From Streptomyces tailanensis (GTDB lineage: Bacteria; Actinomycetota; Actinomycetes; Streptomycetales; Streptomycetaceae): a stretch of 60,572 nt of DNA. Shown in pieces: positions 59,451 through 60,572 of the stretch (positions are counted from its first letter, which is position 1; each line of letters starts with the position of its first letter). A model generated the notes under the pieces. It did not search any database. It saw only the letters and a list, made by a program, of their open reading frames with translations, and was not told where the DNA came from. The translations under genes were made by a program, and so were the position numbers. The stretch spans positions 110,501 through 171,072 of the forward strand of contig NZ_VTHJ01000003.1 of assembly GCF_008386495.1 (NCBI RefSeq). The letters are read 5' to 3'.

Positions 59451-60503
59451 GTGCGTACCGAACCAAAGCCGACCCGTCTGGACCGGGTCTTCTCCAGACT
59501 GGACCGTGAGCCGGAACGACCGGCTCACATCGATGTCCCCGTAATGACCCGGCACCGGGTGGTGCTGTTCGCCTCCACGCTCGTCTTCTACGCGGCCATC
59601 GTGTGGGCCGTCGTGATCACGTCGTGGCTGGTGCGGCTCGACTGGCAGATCATGTTCTTCCGGCCGTACCAGCAGTGGCAGGAGATCCACGCGTTCCTGG
59701 ACTACTACGTCGTCCTGGGCCAGCGTGGCCCCACCGCCGTGATGGTCGCCGCCTGGCTGGGCTGGCGCTCGTGGCGGCAGCACACGCTGCGCCCGATGCT
59801 CGCGCTCGGTGTCTCGCTGCTGCTGCTCAACATCACCGTCGGCGCCGCGAAGATCGGCATGGGCCGTCTGGGGCCGCACTACGCGACCGAGATCGGCTCC
59901 AACGAGATGTGGCTGGGCGGCGACATATTTCCTTCGGGGCACACCGCGAACGCCGTGGTGACCTGGGGAATCCTCGCCTACCTGGCATCGACGCCGAGAG
60001 CGAGACGCTGGCTGTCGGCGCTGTCCGCCGTGATCTCGCTCGGCGTCGGCCTCACCACGGTCTATCTCGGTACGCACTGGTTGAGCGACGTCCTGCTGGG
60101 CTGGGCCGCGGGCCTGCTGATCATGCTGGCGCTGCCCTGGTTCGAGCCGCTGATCGCCCGCGCCGAGGCCTGGATCTTCTCGCTGCGGGACACCTGGCGC
60201 GAACGCCGTACGGCTCCCGTACCGGCGACACCGGCCACACCCGCACCGACGGCCGTGGGCGCGTCCACGCTGCGCGCGCCCGGCGAGGAGCCCGCGAACC
60301 CCCGCGACACGGGCATCGCCGCCCGCACCGCCCACCCCCCGATCGTGCCGTTGCACCTGGCCCATGGACCCCATCCGTCCAGGTCGGAGCGGCCCCCGGC
60401 CGCACCGATCGCCCCGATCACCCCGCTCGGCTCCCGCCGTCCGCCGCACGCGGACCGGGTCTCGCGGAGCACGACCTCGGCCCGGCCGGTCGCGGGAGGC
60501 TGA
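59451..60503 (+). CDS. PAP2 family phosphatase
   Basis: A 350-residue membrane phosphatase of the type-2 phosphatidic acid phosphatase family, which dephosphorylates lipid phosphates or pyrophosphates. Five to six helices surround the three motifs: KIGMGRLGPH (motif 1 region), FPSGHTAN (motif 2) and TVYLGTHWLSDVLLG (motif 3), with catalytic His residues present. A cytoplasmic Pro/Ala/Arg-rich tail of about 110 residues follows residue 240. The start is GTG at 59451 with no clear ribosome site. Recycling of undecaprenyl pyrophosphate is one possible role; the neighbouring mannosyltransferase uses polyprenyl-linked sugars. Confidence 0.9.
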   Translation: MRTEPKPTRLDRVFSRLDREPERPAHIDVPVMTRHRVVLFASTLVFYAAIVWAVVITSWLVRLDWQIMFFRPYQQWQEIHAFLDYYVVLGQRGPTAVMVAAWLGWRSWRQHTLRPMLALGVSLLLLNITVGAAKIGMGRLGPHYATEIGSNEMWLGGDIFPSGHTANAVVTWGILAYLASTPRARRWLSALSAVISLGVGLTTVYLGTHWLSDVLLGWAAGLLIMLALPWFEPLIARAEAWIFSLRDTWRERRTAPVPATPATPAPTAVGASTLRAPGEEPANPRDTGIAARTAHPPIVPLHLAHGPHPSRSERPPAAPIAPITPLGSRRPPHADRVSRSTTSARPVAGG

Positions 60504-60553
60504 CACGAGACAACGGGGCCGGTACGCACAACCCACCCCCGCAGAGCGAAGGC

Positions 60554-60572
60554 CCGGCTCGCCACGAGCCGG
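60554..60572 (+). terminator. Hairpin at the right window edge
   Basis: CCGGCTCG-CCA-CGAGCCGG forms a perfect 8-bp stem 50 bases after the PAP2 stop. The stem may continue beyond the window. Confidence 0.7.

Noticed and set aside
1..60572. CRISPR arrays, tRNA or rRNA genes, IS elements, prophage or conjugative genes
   Set aside because: No regularly spaced repeats of suitable length, cloverleaf-like segments in the gaps, transposase or integrase motifs were seen on reading both strands. A tRNA or ncRNA search program would be needed to exclude small RNAs.

Overview
The window is high-GC actinomycete DNA, almost certainly a Streptomyces chromosome arm-proximal core segment. The evidence is GC-rich third codon positions, frequent GTG/TTG starts, streptogrisin-type proteases, a SepF paralogue, DUF5685 and DUF5925 proteins, a dnaE2-imuB operon with actinobacterial LexA boxes, and the short palindromic repeats scattered through Streptomyces intergenic DNA. 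From memory only (no search was possible), the gene order resembles the S. coelicolor SCO1700-SCO1750 neighbourhood. No rRNA, tRNA, CRISPR array, phage or IS element was seen.

Layout. (1) 1-12 kb, all on the minus strand: a small-metabolite MFS carrier, a zinc alcohol dehydrogenase plus aldehyde dehydrogenase operon, a class F sortase with a membrane-anchored surface protein, a second MFS carrier, a CitMHS citrate carrier, an orphan molybdopterin oxidoreductase and a TetR regulator. (2) 12-15.5 kb, plus strand: homogentisate dioxygenase (tyrosine catabolism), its probable GntR regulator and a stand-alone type ISP restriction-modification specificity protein. (3) 15.6-16.7 kb: a gene graveyard with a 5'-truncated ABC-2 permease and a CoA-transferase gene reduced to its two ends around a dispersed repeat. 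(4) 17-23.5 kb: an ECF sigma factor/anti-sigma pair divergent from a DUF4331 secreted protein, a TPR protein and a His-rich NicO-family nickel/cobalt transporter. These look like one regulated envelope/metal module. (5) 23.5-27.6 kb: a membrane Ser/Thr kinase with an extracellular domain, a secreted SGNH lipase and a secreted subtilisin.

(6) 27.8-37.6 kb: an exopolysaccharide cluster with tightly coupled genes. It encodes a small membrane protein, a CelD-type acyltransferase, two GT2 glycosyltransferases, a polysaccharide deacetylase and a 1289-residue protein that fuses a Wzx-like flippase to a large polytopic glycosyltransferase/polymerase-like domain. It ends with a convergent GH39 glycosidase, the family of PslG. 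This is the best candidate for an undescribed system. (7) 37.7-42.6 kb: a DUF5925 AAA ATPase, a DUF72 protein, a GntR regulator, a double GNAT, a DUF402 protein, a methyltransferase and a 44-residue small protein. (8) 42.7-49.2 kb: a secreted lipase, a MarR/cupin divergent pair with a strong operator array, and the SOS mutasome operon dnaE2-imuB. (9) 49.4-54.7 kb: two streptogrisin paralogues flanking a gutted slipin pseudogene, a DUF5685 protein whose reading frame is cut by an in-frame TAG, and a SepF-like division gene. (10) 54.7-60.5 kb: an acyl-CoA dehydrogenase, a QacA-type drug exporter, a PIG-V-like mannosyltransferase and a PAP2 phosphatase.

Cross-window structure. The aldehyde dehydrogenase operon and the acyl-CoA dehydrogenase, 52 kb apart, carry nearly the same 17-bp operator, so they are probably one regulon. 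Three families of dispersed GC-rich repeats recur at 17-73/56006-56059, 12031-12056/39787-39811 and 16472-16523/39743-39784, and the last of these sits at a deletion junction.
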